64,000 bases of DNA from Nocardioides insulae DSM 17944 (GTDB lineage: Bacteria > Actinomycetota > Actinomycetes > Propionibacteriales > Nocardioidaceae). The stretch lies in assembly GCF_000422825.1 (NCBI RefSeq), contig NZ_KE383929.1:310001-374000 (forward strand). Direction: 5' to 3'. The notes under the pieces are model-generated. The model was not told where the DNA came from and searched no databases. It saw only the letters and a program-made list of their open reading frames with translations. Position numbers and translations under genes: made by a program. Below are positions 53,454 through 64,000 of the stretch, in pieces (position 1 is the stretch's first letter; each line of letters begins with the position of its first letter).

Positions 53454-54982
53454 GCGGGGCTCTCCTCGGAGCTGGGGGTCGGTCGGGGGCCGCCGTCGGC
53501 AGGCGCGGTCGCCGGGCCGACCTCGAGGCGGGGTACGGCGAAGGCGCGGCCGGTGCCGTCCGGCCGGACGGCGCGGTACTCCTCCTCGCCGTCCCCGGGT
53601 GCCAGGTCGCGCTGGGTGGCGAGCTGCAGCAGGCCGAAGATCTCCACCGGCCGTCGCAGCTCGTCCTCGAGTTGGTCGAAGAGGCCGCCGAGGGACGGCG
53701 TACCGCCGGATCGCGCACGATCGAGCGCGTCGCCGAGTCGGATCGCGAGCTCGGGCATCGTCGGCCCACCCTGGGCGAGGAGCTCGCCGAGCTCAGGCCC
53801 GGACTGTGCGGTCGGCTCGGTGCGCAGGCGCTCCGGCGGAAGGTCGTCGGCGGGGTCGTGGAACCGCTCGCGCAGCTGTTCGACCCCGGGGCGGGCGGGG
53901 AGCAGCGCGACCTCGACCGTGGCCCGGGGCCCGGTCGAGCCCATCCAGGCGGTCAGCTCGGACTCGATCTGGCGCAGGGTCTGCTCCAGCTCCCGGTCGC
54001 GTGCCCCGTCGTGACTGACGATGTACTCCTTGAGCGCCGCGGTCACCCGGGAACGTTGCGAGAGCACCCGGTCGAGTCCCTCGCGCACCAGCCGGACCGT
54101 GCCCCGCAACTCGGCGCGGTCGGCGTCGCTGAGCAGCCGGTCGGCCCCCGGGTGATCGAGCAGGGCGGCGAGGTCGGCACGGAGGCGGCCGACGAGTTCG
54201 TTGTCCCGTAGCAGCGTGAAGGCGCCCTCGAAGGCGCGCCCTTCGGGGGTGGTGGTCATCATCTCGTCGGCGCGCGCGAGGTAGCCGTCGATCACCTCTC
54301 CCGCGGGACGGTCCTCGGCTCGGAAGGCCGCGAGGATCTCGCCCCTGATCTGCGCGAACCGCTCCTCCACCCGGGCGAAATCGCTCGGCAGCGCGGCCAC
54401 CAACGACAGCAGTTCGGTGAAGCCCTCGTCGAGGTAGTCCTCCGAGGGCGCGGGCAGGTCTCCGCCGCCCAGCAGCCGATCCCGCTCGGCGGCGAGCCGG
54501 GCGATCTCCTGGTCGAGGATGTCCACCCTGGCCTGCGGGTCGGGATTGGCGTCAGCGTTGAACCGGCGCACGGTGTCGACGATGGTCGAGATCCGGTGCT
54601 GGCTCAAGGTGGCGCGGTCACGGGCGAGACTCTTGACCAGCTCCACCGCCTGCTGCGCATGCCAGGTGAGGGTGTAGACCTCCTGGTCGGTCTCGTCCAG
54701 CGAGCGCACCAGCCACTGCCCGCGCATCCATCGCTGGCAGAGCTCGCGTCCGCTGCCGGAGGGGATCGATTCCGGCGTCTCCCCCGGCGTGTCCCTGAGC
54801 TCGGCCAGGTAGCCCTCCACCAAGGTATGTAGTCGAGCGGTCGGGACCGGGCGGTTGTCGCGCCCGAACGCCTGGCGGAAGACGGTGATGACCACAGCCG
54901 CCTGGCGCTGGTGGAGCAGGGTCAACGTCGGCTGGTCGAAGGCGCTCTGCACCCGCGCCAGCTCGGCGGCGATCTCGCTCAT
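53450..54982 (-). CDS. jetA: DUF3375 protein, JetA / MksF-like
   Basis: 510 residues of DUF3375, the kleisin-type subunit of Wadjet type I. Seen: N-terminal MSEIAAELARVQSAFDQPTL and LHQRQAAVVITVFRQAFG, the middle WMRGQWLVRSLDETDQEVYTL-like segment, coiled-coil stretches (about 165-195), and a C-terminal winged-helix-like region. The ATG at 54982 follows GAAGAGGAGC. A perfect palindrome lies about 85 bp upstream. First gene of jetABC. Confidence 0.92.
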   Translation of the reverse strand: MSEIAAELARVQSAFDQPTLTLLHQRQAAVVITVFRQAFGRDNRPVPTARLHTLVEGYLAELRDTPGETPESIPSGSGRELCQRWMRGQWLVRSLDETDQEVYTLTWHAQQAVELVKSLARDRATLSQHRISTIVDTVRRFNADANPDPQARVDILDQEIARLAAERDRLLGGGDLPAPSEDYLDEGFTELLSLVAALPSDFARVEERFAQIRGEILAAFRAEDRPAGEVIDGYLARADEMMTTTPEGRAFEGAFTLLRDNELVGRLRADLAALLDHPGADRLLSDADRAELRGTVRLVREGLDRVLSQRSRVTAALKEYIVSHDGARDRELEQTLRQIESELTAWMGSTGPRATVEVALLPARPGVEQLRERFHDPADDLPPERLRTEPTAQSGPELGELLAQGGPTMPELAIRLGDALDRARSGGTPSLGGLFDQLEDELRRPVEIFGLLQLATQRDLAPGDGEEEYRAVRPDGTGRAFAVPRLEVGPATAPADGGPRPTPSSEESPA

Positions 54983-55066
54983 GCTCCTCTTCCCACGATC
55001 CGGTCCGTCCGGCGCTCGGCCGGCCGCCCATGATCCCATCCGCCCCCGTCCGGCCGCCCCACCGCC

Positions 55067-55080
55067 CCCGTTCGAACGGG
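55067..55080. promoter_or_regulatory. Palindrome CCCGTTCGAACGGG upstream of jetA
   Basis: 14-bp perfect palindrome without spacer, 85-98 bp before the jetA ATG, in the 172 bp between glnE and jetA. Candidate operator for the operon. It does not match a LexA box (GAAC and GTTC occur in the opposite order). Confidence 0.5.
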
Positions 55081-55154
55081 CTGAGGTTCAGGACGCGAGG
55101 CCGGCGACATCCTCCGGGTGGGCGGGACGCATCACTCCCACCCGGTTCGGCGGG

Positions 55155-58151
55155 TCACTCCCAGAAGACGCGGTCCACGACGCCCTTGGCCAGGCGGGAC
55201 AGCCGCAGGTGGTCGTTGACCATCTCCTCGCTGCCGCCGGGCGGATAACCGAGCACCGCGGCCATCGCACTGCGTTCGCGGATCCCGGCCGGGATCTGGT
55301 CGGAGGGCTTGCCGCGCACCAGCGTGATCGCGTTGCGCAACCGACTGGCCATCCGCCAGGCCTCTTCGAGAACGGCCGCGTCCTCGACCTCCACCAGCCC
55401 GGCCTCCGCCGCCGCGGCGAGGGCGGCCAGGGTGCGCGGCGTGCGCAGCTGCGCGAACTCGTGGCCGTGGCGCATCTGCAGCAATTGCACCGACCACTCG
55501 ATGTCGGCCAGCCCGCCCCTGCCCAGTTTCAGATGGGTCTTCGGGTCGGCGCCGCGCGGGAGCCGCTCGCTGTCCACCCGACCCTTGATCCGGCGTACCT
55601 CCCGCACCTGATCCTCGGTGAGGCCCTCCGCCGGATAGCGCAGCGGGTCGATCAGCTCGGTGAACGCGGCCCGGAGCTCCTCGTCGCCCACCACCGCGTC
55701 GGCGCGGAGCAGTGCCTGGGCCTCCCACACCGCAGACCACTTGGCGTAGTAGCCGGCATAGGCCTCCAGCGTGCGGACCAACGGCCCCTGGCGTCCCTCG
55801 GGACGCAGGTCCGCGTCCACCTTGAGGGCCGGGTCCGGCCCGGCCACCCCCAGCTGCTGCTGCAGTTCGTGCGCGACCGACTGGGCGTAGCCCGCGGCCA
55901 ACTGGGGGTCGACGCCCGGTTCGGGGCGGTGCACGAAGAGCACGTCGGCATCGCTGCCGTAGGAGAGTTCGAAGCCGCCGTAGCGCCCCATCGCGATCAC
56001 CGCGATCCGGGTCGGTGCCTCGTCGAGGCCGCGCCTGCGTCGCTCCCCCGCGCCGATCGCGTTGAGCGCCGACTCGAGGGTGGCGTCGGTGAGCCGGGAC
56101 AGGCCTGCGGCCACGTCGAGAACGCCGACCTCGCCCACCAGGTCGGCCGCCGCGATCCGCAACAGCTCGCGTCGGCGTACCGCCCGGATCGCCCGCACGG
56201 CCGCGGCCGGGTCCTCGCGTCGGGCACCGCCGGCGAGCATCTCCGACTGGATCTCGGCGGCCGTCCGGGGGGCCAGGGAACCGCCCAGCATCCGCACCCC
56301 CTCCGGCTCGCGTTCGAGCAGGGCGGTGGCGTAGCGGGAGGTCGAGAGGATCCGCGCCAGGTTCTCGGCGACCTGCCCCTCGTCCCGCAGGGTCCGCAGG
56401 TACCACGGCGTGGTGCCCAGGGCCTCGCTGATCCGGCGGAATCCGAAGAGCCCGGCGTCGGGGTCGGGCCCCTCGGCGAACCACTGCAGCATCACCGGCA
56501 GGAGGGCGCGCTGGATGTCTGCGCGCCGCGACACGCCCGCGGTCAGCGCCTCCAGGTGCCGCAGCGCCGCCTTCGGGTCCTCGTAGCCGAGAGCGGCCAG
56601 CCGAGTTCCCGCCGCCTCCAGCGTCAGGTGCGCCTCCTCCCCTTGGAGTCTGGCCACGGCGGTCAGCAGGGGGCGGTAGAAGAGCTTCTGGTGCAGCCGA
56701 CGCACCTCGAGACGGTGATGTTGCCAGGTCTGCACCAGGGTCTCGGCGGGCTTCGAGTAATAGCCCATGCTCCGGCCGATGTGCCGCAACGACTCCTCGT
56801 CATCGGGCACCACATGGGTGCGCTGGAGTCGGTACAACTGGATGCGGTGCTCGAGGGTGCGCAGGAAGGTGTACGCCGACTGCAGCGCCTCGCCGTCCGC
56901 CCGCCCGACGTAGCCGAGCCGGGTGAGCGCGGCCAGGGCCTCCAGGGTGGAGGACAGATGGATACCGGGCTCGAAACGGCCGTGCACGAGCTGGAGCATC
57001 TGCACCGCGAACTCGACGTCCCGTAGCCCGCCCGGGCCGAGCTTGAGCTGCCGGGTCATCTCCTTGGCGGGGAGGTGGTCGATCACCCGGCGGCGCATCA
57101 GTTGGGTGTCGGTGACGAAGCCGTCCCGCTCGGCGGCGCTCCACACCAGCGGCTCGGTCAGCTCGTCGTAGGCGCGGGCCAGGGCGCGGTCGCCCGCGGC
57201 GGGGCGCACCTTGAGCAGGGCCTGGAACTCCCAGGTGCTCGCCCAGCGGCCGTAATAGGCGGCGTGGCTGGCCAGGGTGCGGCTGAGCGGCCCGTTCTTC
57301 CCCTCCGGTCGCAGACCCGGGTCGACCTCCCAGATCCTGCCCTCCGCGGTGTGCTCCGAGCAGACCTGGATCAGCTGGGCGGCCAACCGGTTGGCCACCC
57401 GACCCACGACCTCGTCGGAGGCCGGCTCACCACTCCCCTCGGCGGGTGCGTGGACGAAGACGACGTCGACGTCGGACACGTAGTTCAGCTCGTGCCCGCC
57501 GGTCTTGCCCATCGCGATCACCGCCAGCCGGACCTGGCCTGCCGCGTCGCCGACCCGTGCACGCGCCACCGCGAGCGCCGCGTCGAGGGTGCCGCAGGCC
57601 AGATCGGAGAGCTCCGCTGCGACGTTCTGCAACGACACGTGATGGCCCAGGTCGCGGGCCGCCAGCCGGAGCAGCAGCCGGCGATAATGCACCCGCAGCT
57701 GGTCGGTCGCCTCGGGGTCGGGCAGCGTGGCGACGGGCGTCTCGGCGTCCGGGTCGGCGCCCACGGCGCGCATCAGCTCGGCCCGTAGGTGGTACGACGG
57801 CGGCCGGGTGCTGCCGAGCAGGGGGTCACGCAGTTCGTGCCATTGCTCGGGGTGTCGCACCAGGTGGTCGCCCAGCGCCACCGAGGCGCCGAGGACGGCG
57901 GTCAGGCGCATCGCCGTACCCTCGTCGTCGGCGAGGACGCGGATCAGTTCCTCCGTTTCGCCGGTCTCCGCCATCGCCTCCAGGAGTCGCAGCAGGGAGC
58001 TCAGCGCGAGGTCCGGGTCCGCCGCGCGGCCGAACATCGGCAGGATCGGCTCGGCACACTCCCCGAGCCGGGCGAGTCCGTCCTCGGCCGCCCGGGAGTC
58101 CAGGAATCCCAGCTGGATCAGCCTGGTGCGACCGGTGACGTTCCTCGCCAT
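55155..58151 (-). CDS. glnE: Bifunctional glutamine-synthetase adenylyltransferase/deadenylase
   Basis: 998 residues with two nucleotidyltransferase halves. The first half carries GGHELNYVSDVDVVFVHA near 227-244, the second GFELSYGSDADVLFVHRPEPG near 725-745; each has the G-S/G-D-x-D metal motif. The linkers are helical. It adenylylates the GSI tyrosine (Y403 of GlnA1) and removes it. Lies 72 bp after glnA2 and is followed by jetABC. The ATG at 58151 has GGAGAGC upstream. Confidence 0.96.
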   Translation of the reverse strand: MARNVTGRTRLIQLGFLDSRAAEDGLARLGECAEPILPMFGRAADPDLALSSLLRLLEAMAETGETEELIRVLADDEGTAMRLTAVLGASVALGDHLVRHPEQWHELRDPLLGSTRPPSYHLRAELMRAVGADPDAETPVATLPDPEATDQLRVHYRRLLLRLAARDLGHHVSLQNVAAELSDLACGTLDAALAVARARVGDAAGQVRLAVIAMGKTGGHELNYVSDVDVVFVHAPAEGSGEPASDEVVGRVANRLAAQLIQVCSEHTAEGRIWEVDPGLRPEGKNGPLSRTLASHAAYYGRWASTWEFQALLKVRPAAGDRALARAYDELTEPLVWSAAERDGFVTDTQLMRRRVIDHLPAKEMTRQLKLGPGGLRDVEFAVQMLQLVHGRFEPGIHLSSTLEALAALTRLGYVGRADGEALQSAYTFLRTLEHRIQLYRLQRTHVVPDDEESLRHIGRSMGYYSKPAETLVQTWQHHRLEVRRLHQKLFYRPLLTAVARLQGEEAHLTLEAAGTRLAALGYEDPKAALRHLEALTAGVSRRADIQRALLPVMLQWFAEGPDPDAGLFGFRRISEALGTTPWYLRTLRDEGQVAENLARILSTSRYATALLEREPEGVRMLGGSLAPRTAAEIQSEMLAGGARREDPAAAVRAIRAVRRRELLRIAAADLVGEVGVLDVAAGLSRLTDATLESALNAIGAGERRRRGLDEAPTRIAVIAMGRYGGFELSYGSDADVLFVHRPEPGVDPQLAAGYAQSVAHELQQQLGVAGPDPALKVDADLRPEGRQGPLVRTLEAYAGYYAKWSAVWEAQALLRADAVVGDEELRAAFTELIDPLRYPAEGLTEDQVREVRRIKGRVDSERLPRGADPKTHLKLGRGGLADIEWSVQLLQMRHGHEFAQLRTPRTLAALAAAAEAGLVEVEDAAVLEEAWRMASRLRNAITLVRGKPSDQIPAGIRERSAMAAVLGYPPGGSEEMVNDHLRLSRLAKGVVDRVFWE

Positions 58152-58223
58152 GCGTGCTCTCCGTCGGTGCTCAGGCCGGCTGACTCGGACAGGCGGTGGG
58201 GCCGATCGGCCCGGGGGTACGGC

Positions 58224-59561
58224 TCACAGGATGGGCAGCAGCTGGCGGCGCTCCCACTCCGAGACCTCGGCGCGGTACTCGGCCCACTCGCGGCGCTTGT
58301 TGCGCAGGAAGAAGTCGAAGACCTGCTCGCCGAGCGTGTCGGCCAGCAGTTCGGAATCCTCGGCCAGCGCGATCGCCTGGTCGAGGGCCACCGGCAGCGG
58401 GTCGAGCCCGAGGCTGGCCCGCTCCCGGTCGGTGAGCGACCAGACGTCGTCCTCCGCCTCACGCGGGAGTTCGTACTCCTCCTCGACCCCCTTCATCCCG
58501 GCCGCAAGCAGCGCGGCGAAGGTCAGGTAGGGGTTGCAGGCGGCGTCGGGACTGCGGATCTCGATCCGTGTGGACTGCCCCTTGAGCGGCTTGTACATCG
58601 GCACCCGCACCATCGCGGAGCGGTTGTTGTGCCCCCACGAGATGTGCGAGGGGGCCTCCCCGCCGGCGTTGATCCGCTTGTAGGAGTTGACCCACTGGTT
58701 GGTGATGACGCTGATCTCGGGTGCGTGCTTGAGCAGGCCGGCGATGAACCGGCGACCCGTGGTCGACAGGCCGTACTCGGCGCCCGGCTCGTAGAAGGCG
58801 TTGCTGTCGCCCTCGAAGAGGCTCAGGTGGGTGTGCATGCCGTTGCCCGGCTTGTCGGTGAAGGGCTTGGGCATGAAGGAGGCCCACCTGCCCTGGCTCA
58901 GCGCCACCTCCCGGATCACCGTGTGGAAGGTCATGATGTTGTCTGCACTGGTCAGCGCGTCGGCGTAGCGCAGGTCGATCTCCTGCTGCCCGGGGCCGGC
59001 CTCGTGGTGGCTGAACTCCACCGAGATGCCCATCGCCTCCAGGTAGGTGATCGCCTCCCGCCGGAAGTCGGAGCCCATCGACTGGGCGGTGTGGTCGAAG
59101 TAACCGCTCTGGTCGACCGGGATCGGCTCGCGGCCGTCCTCCGGGTGCTCCTTGAACAGGTAGAACTCGATCTCCGGGTGGGTGTAGAAGGTGAAGCCCT
59201 TCTCGGCCGCCTTGGAGAGGGTCCGCTTGAGGACGTAGCGCGGATCGGCGTACGACGGCGACCCGTCCGGCATCACGATGTCGCAGAACATCCGGGCCGT
59301 CGCCGGTCCCTGGTCCCGCCACGGCAGGATCTGGAAGGTGGAGGGGTCGGGCATCGCCAGCATGTCGGACTCGTAGACCCGGGCGAACCCCTCGATCGAC
59401 GAGCCGTCGAAGCCGATGCCCTCGCTGAAGGCACTCTCCAGCTCGGCCGGCGCGACGGCCACCGACTTCAAGAAGCCGAGCACATCGGTGAACCACAGCC
59501 GCATGAACCTGACCTCACGCTCCTCGAGAGCGCGGAGCACGAAGTCTTCCTGCTTACCCAT
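58224..59561 (-). CDS. glnA: Glutamine synthetase type I-alpha-like, second copy (GlnA2)
   Basis: 445 residues, shorter than GlnA1 and lacking its insertion. Seen: GIGFDGSSIEGFARVYESDM near 48-67, HPEIEFYLFKEHPE, NGMHTHLSLFEGDS, and NNRSAMVRVPMYKP. A tyrosine sits at an adenylylation-like place in EEEYELPREAEDDV. GSI-alpha enzymes in actinobacteria are often specialised for other amino acid or polyamine ligations, so glutamine synthesis is not certain. The ATG at 59561 is preceded by TAGGGT plus 7 nt. Neighbours: glnE downstream, nadE upstream. Confidence 0.95.
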   Translation of the reverse strand: MGKQEDFVLRALEEREVRFMRLWFTDVLGFLKSVAVAPAELESAFSEGIGFDGSSIEGFARVYESDMLAMPDPSTFQILPWRDQGPATARMFCDIVMPDGSPSYADPRYVLKRTLSKAAEKGFTFYTHPEIEFYLFKEHPEDGREPIPVDQSGYFDHTAQSMGSDFRREAITYLEAMGISVEFSHHEAGPGQQEIDLRYADALTSADNIMTFHTVIREVALSQGRWASFMPKPFTDKPGNGMHTHLSLFEGDSNAFYEPGAEYGLSTTGRRFIAGLLKHAPEISVITNQWVNSYKRINAGGEAPSHISWGHNNRSAMVRVPMYKPLKGQSTRIEIRSPDAACNPYLTFAALLAAGMKGVEEEYELPREAEDDVWSLTDRERASLGLDPLPVALDQAIALAEDSELLADTLGEQVFDFFLRNKRREWAEYRAEVSEWERRQLLPIL

Positions 59562-59568
59562 GACACGA

Positions 59569-59574
59569 ACCCTA
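59569..59574 (-). promoter_or_regulatory. -10 hexamer TAGGGT of glnA2 (leaderless)
   Basis: Minus-strand TAGGGT, 7 nt, then the ATG at 59561. Confidence 0.45.
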
Positions 59575-59626
59575 ACGGCGCCACGGTGGGCCGTCGCGCC
59601 CGGTCGGTACCTGGAACGGATCCGCC

Positions 59627-61708
<2,082 letters not shown>

Positions 61709-61714
61709 GCGGTG

Positions 61715-61720
61715 AGTGTA
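61715..61720 (-). promoter_or_regulatory. -10 hexamer TACACT of nadE (leaderless)
   Basis: Minus-strand TACACT, 6 nt, then GTG at 61708. Confidence 0.5.
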
Positions 61721-61753
61721 GGGAACCACTGACCGATACCGGCGTCGCGAGGC

Positions 61754-62290
61754 TCAGAGTCGGTCGAACGGGGCGGCGTAGGTGTAGCGCCCGCGCCAGG
61801 ACTCGTCGTACGCGGCCAGCGGTCGGGCCTGGAAGTAGTCGCCCCAGGCCGGGTCGGGTGGCTCGATCCCCATCGATGAGGCGGGGACGAAGCCGAAGCG
61901 GGCATAGAAGCCGGGGTCGCCGAGCAGGACCGCCACCGGCTCACCGAGCGCGTCCGCCGCGGCGAGCACGGAGTGCACGAGCACCGATCCGATCCCCTGC
62001 CCCTGTCGCGCGGGTACGACGCTGAGCGGCCCGAGTCCGAGGGCGGGGCGGTCCTGGAGCCGGCCCCGGGTGCCGACCACGTGCCCGATGATCTCGCCCT
62101 CATCCTCCGCCACCAGCGAGAGGCGTGGTTCCCAACCGACGTCGGCGCGCAGCCAGCCGACCAGGGTCGCCTCGCCAGGGACCCCGTCGGCCTCCACCGG
62201 CGGGGCCGCGTGCTCGGCGGCGGCGAAGGCGGCCGCGGTCACGGCACGGATGGCGGCCACATCGGCGGCCCGCTCGGGTCGGATCAACAT
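61754..62290 (-). CDS. GNAT-family N-acetyltransferase
   Basis: 178 residues. Seen: [22 protein letters not shown] at the N-terminus and the acetyl-CoA motif [23 protein letters not shown] near 88-110, followed by [18 protein letters not shown], a pattern of the YhbS-like subgroup. Substrate unknown. The ATG at 62290 gives the typical family start; a GTG three codons upstream (62299) is the alternative, the ribosome site being weak for both. Confidence 0.9.
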   Translation of the reverse strand: MLIRPERAADVAAIRAVTAAAFAAAEHAAPPVEADGVPGEATLVGWLRADVGWEPRLSLVAEDEGEIIGHVVGTRGRLQDRPALGLGPLSVVPARQGQGIGSVLVHSVLAAADALGEPVAVLLGDPGFYARFGFVPASSMGIEPPDPAWGDYFQARPLAAYDESWRGRYTYAAPFDRL

Positions 62291-62455
62291 GTCCTCCACG
62301 CTCGGTGCGGACGGCGTACCAGCGCAACCCGATTCCCGACCGTCCCGCGGACAGTGATCAGGACCACACCCGCGGGTCGGGTCAGCGGGACTAGCCTCGA
62401 AGACGGTCCGTGGACTCCATTCGGGAGCCGCGAGATGTCAGGAAAGGGCTCGAAG

Positions 62456-63310
62456 ATGAGCGACCAGAACGAAGAGGCGGCGCCCTACAGCGCCCCGACC
62501 AGCGGCACCGCGGCGGTCAAGCGCGTCCGCACCCACCATCTCGCCACGTGGAAGAACGAGGGCGAGAAGTTCACCATGCTGACGGCCTACGACGTCTTCA
62601 GCGCCCAGATCTTCGACGCGGCCGGCATCGACACACTGCTGGTGGGCGACTCAGCGGCCAACACCGTCTACGGCTACGACTCCACCGTGCCCGTCACCCT
62701 CGACGAGCTCATCCCGCTGGCCCGGGCGGTGAGCCGCGGCGCGCATCGGGCGCTGGTGGTGGGCGACCTGCCCTTCGGCAGCTACCAGGCCTCCCCGCAG
62801 CAGGCCTACGAGAGCGCGGCCCGGCTGATGAAGGAGGGCGGTGTCGCCGCGGTCAAGCTCGAGGGCGGCGTGGAGATGGCCGACCAGATCGCGCTGCTGA
62901 CCCGTGGCGGGATCCCGGTGTGCGCACACATCGGCTTCACCCCCCAGTCCGAGCACACCCTGGGCGGCTATCGCGTGCAGGGCAGGGGCGCCGGCGCCGA
63001 CAAGCTGCTCGACGACGCCCGGGCGGTGCAGGAGGCCGGTGCGTTCGCGGTCGTGATGGAGATGGTCCCCGGTGACCTCGCCGCGGCGGTGACCAAGGAG
63101 CTGGCGATCCCCACCATCGGTATCGGCGCCGGCAAGGACACCGACGGCCAGGTGTTGGTCTGGCAGGACGCCTTCGGCCTCAACTCCGGGCGCACCCCTC
63201 GATTCGTGAAGAAGTACGCCGACCTGCACGGCGTCCTGTTGGACGCGGCACGGTCCTACGCCGACGATGTCCGCGCCGGGTCCTTCCCGGGCCCCGAACA
63301 CACCTTCTGA
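62456..63310 (+). CDS. panB: Ketopantoate hydroxymethyltransferase
   Basis: Adds a hydroxymethyl group to 2-oxoisovalerate, first step of pantothenate/CoA synthesis. 284 residues, TIM barrel decamer. Seen: [26 protein letters not shown] near the start, [28 protein letters not shown] and [25 protein letters not shown] (metal and substrate residues). The ATG at 62456 has AGGAAAGGG at good spacing; an in-frame ATG at 62435 would add 7 residues. Confidence 0.96.
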   Translation: MSDQNEEAAPYSAPTSGTAAVKRVRTHHLATWKNEGEKFTMLTAYDVFSAQIFDAAGIDTLLVGDSAANTVYGYDSTVPVTLDELIPLARAVSRGAHRALVVGDLPFGSYQASPQQAYESAARLMKEGGVAAVKLEGGVEMADQIALLTRGGIPVCAHIGFTPQSEHTLGGYRVQGRGAGADKLLDDARAVQEAGAFAVVMEMVPGDLAAAVTKELAIPTIGIGAGKDTDGQVLVWQDAFGLNSGRTPRFVKKYADLHGVLLDAARSYADDVRAGSFPGPEHTF

Positions 63311-63461
63311 CCGTCCGGACAGCCCAGGGGAGACATGAGACGGTCCCCAGCACGGATCCTCGGTCTCGGGCAGGGTGACCATTCTCCGAACAGGGGGTGC
63401 GGACGCAGCCGCCTCGGGTACAAAATCGTCGTGGGACGGCATTGGGGGGTTGTCCCACACA

Positions 63462-63499
63462 GACGACGGGTCCGCGCTTTTCGGCACGGGCCCGTCGTC
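63462..63499. terminator. Hairpin in the panB / 70-aa-gene convergent region
   Basis: 12-bp arms GACGACGGGTCC (63462-63473) and 63488-63499 with one wobble pair and a 14-nt loop containing TTTT. A second hairpin GTGGGAC/GTCCCAC is at 63431-63458. Either may end one of the convergent transcripts. Confidence 0.5.
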
Positions 63500-63540
63500 G
63501 CGGGTTCAGCCGTCCGGCTTCGTGGTCCTGCGGTGACGGG

Positions 63541-63753
63541 TCACCCGGGCGTGCTCGAGGCGTCGTCCTCGTCGTCGTTCCAGCGGGGGTCGTGCTCCCA
63601 CTCGTCGTTGCGCTGGGCCACCTTCTCCAGGGCGTGCTCGGCCTCGGCCCTGGTCGGGTAGGGCCCCAGCCGGTCCTTGCCGCGGCACCCTTCGGTGCCC
63701 TCGACCCGGTGGTGTTTGAGGCAGAAGAAGAACTCCTCGGGCTCGCCGTCCAT
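63541..63753 (-). CDS. Small conserved actinobacterial protein (SPOR-like)
   Basis: 70 residues, very acidic tail. Seen: FFFCLKHHRVEGTEGCRGKDRLGPYPTRA (kept in pieces: FCLKHH, EGC, LGPYPTRAEAEHAL). The C-x3-H-H...C arrangement could bind a metal. The GPYPTRAEAE block resembles SPOR-like repeats. The ATG at 63753 is preceded by TAGGCT plus 6 nt. Function unknown. Confidence 0.8.
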   Translation of the reverse strand: MDGEPEEFFFCLKHHRVEGTEGCRGKDRLGPYPTRAEAEHALEKVAQRNDEWEHDPRWNDDEDDASSTPG

Positions 63754-63759
63754 GGCTCG

Positions 63760-63765
63760 AGCCTA
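63760..63765 (-). promoter_or_regulatory. -10 hexamer TAGGCT of the 70-aa gene (leaderless)
   Basis: Minus-strand TAGGCT, 6 nt, then the ATG at 63753. Confidence 0.5.
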
Positions 63766-63825
63766 GCCCGGCCCACCCCCGTGACCGCGGCGGGTCCCCG
63801 GCTTCCTGCGCTGGTGCCGGGTGGC

Positions 63826-64000
63826 TCAGCCCTCCCCTGCCAGTCGCCCGGCGAGCCGGCGGTACATCGCCTCGGACTCGGGGTTCAGGCCGTGGATGTC
63901 GACGGTGGTGCCTCGGTGGGCGTACTTGTCGGTGACGCTGTCGAGGGCGGCGACGGTGGAGGCGTCCCAGATGTGCGAGGCGGACAGGTCGAGCTCGACC
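63826..64000 (-). CDS. SulP-family transporter C-terminus (STAS domain), partial
   Basis: Last 57 residues of a gene continuing beyond the window: VELDLSASHIWDASTVAALD, then DKYAHRGTTVDIHGLNPESEAMYRRL. This is the STAS-domain pattern at the end of SulP anion transporters (a conserved Ser/Thr site in DASTV). The membrane part is outside the window, so a stand-alone STAS protein cannot be excluded. Confidence 0.75.
   Translation of the reverse strand, partial: VELDLSASHIWDASTVAALDSVTDKYAHRGTTVDIHGLNPESEAMYRRLAGRLAGEG

Noticed and set aside
55067..55080. LexA (SOS) box before jetA
   Set aside because: Half-site order is GTTCGAAC, not GAAC-n4-GTTC.
63311..63540. Riboswitch or structured RNA upstream of the 70-aa gene
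   Set aside because: The region lies at the 3' ends of two convergent genes, and its hairpins fit terminators better.

Overview
The window is high-GC actinobacterial chromosome, most likely from the Nocardioidaceae (Nocardioides-like). The signs are the actinobacterial two-lipoyl SucB, the lipB-lipA-DUF4191 and glnE-glnA2-nadE-panB neighbourhoods, a mycothiol-type maleylpyruvate isomerase family protein, an F420-type LLM oxidoreductase, DUF1876 and DUF3352 proteins, a GlnR operator at glnA, and many leaderless promoters (a TANNNT hexamer exactly 6-7 nt before the start codon). No rRNA, tRNA, IS element, phage gene or CRISPR array was seen. Both ends cut genes: dapA at the left and a SulP/STAS protein at the right.

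Left part (1-11.5 kb): dapA (partial), an LLM oxidoreductase, two membrane proteins rich in Met and His (probably copper-related), folA-thyA, a glutaminase translationally coupled to an MFS transporter, a purine-type NCS2 permease, and pepA. Next (11.7-19.3 kb) is lipoate metabolism: sucB (E2 of 2-oxoglutarate dehydrogenase), a TIGR01777 epimerase, a Tat-exported esterase coupled to lipB, then lipA and a DUF4191 protein. At 19.5-21.6 kb an RDD protein and glnA1 flank a well-formed GlnR box, and glnA1 ends at a strong terminator.

Middle part (21.7-49.2 kb) is more accessory. It has an alkylsulfatase, small enzymes, a stand-alone 5' nuclease, a GCS2-like ligase, DUF3352 and GAF-ANTAR proteins, a cytochrome b561-like protein, hydrolases, an ArsR-SRPBCC pair with a near-consensus promoter and operator, a secreted beta-propeller, and an ECF sigma / anti-sigma / ABC operon. 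These are followed by putP, gdhA and a TetR-controlled cluster with a second alkylsulfatase and a DHA2-type exporter.

Right part (48.9-64 kb): two head-to-head 5 x 22 bp repeat arrays, then an SMC-type operon jetA-jetB-jetC (Wadjet type I / MksFEB-like) with no jetD nuclease gene next to it. After that come the nitrogen genes glnE and glnA2, glutamine-dependent nadE, a GNAT protein, panB, a 70-aa protein and the SulP tail. Glutamine and glutamate metabolism is a recurring theme (glnA1, glnA2, glnE, gdhA, glsA, nadE, putP). The most unusual part is the repeat structure next to the jetD-less SMC operon.
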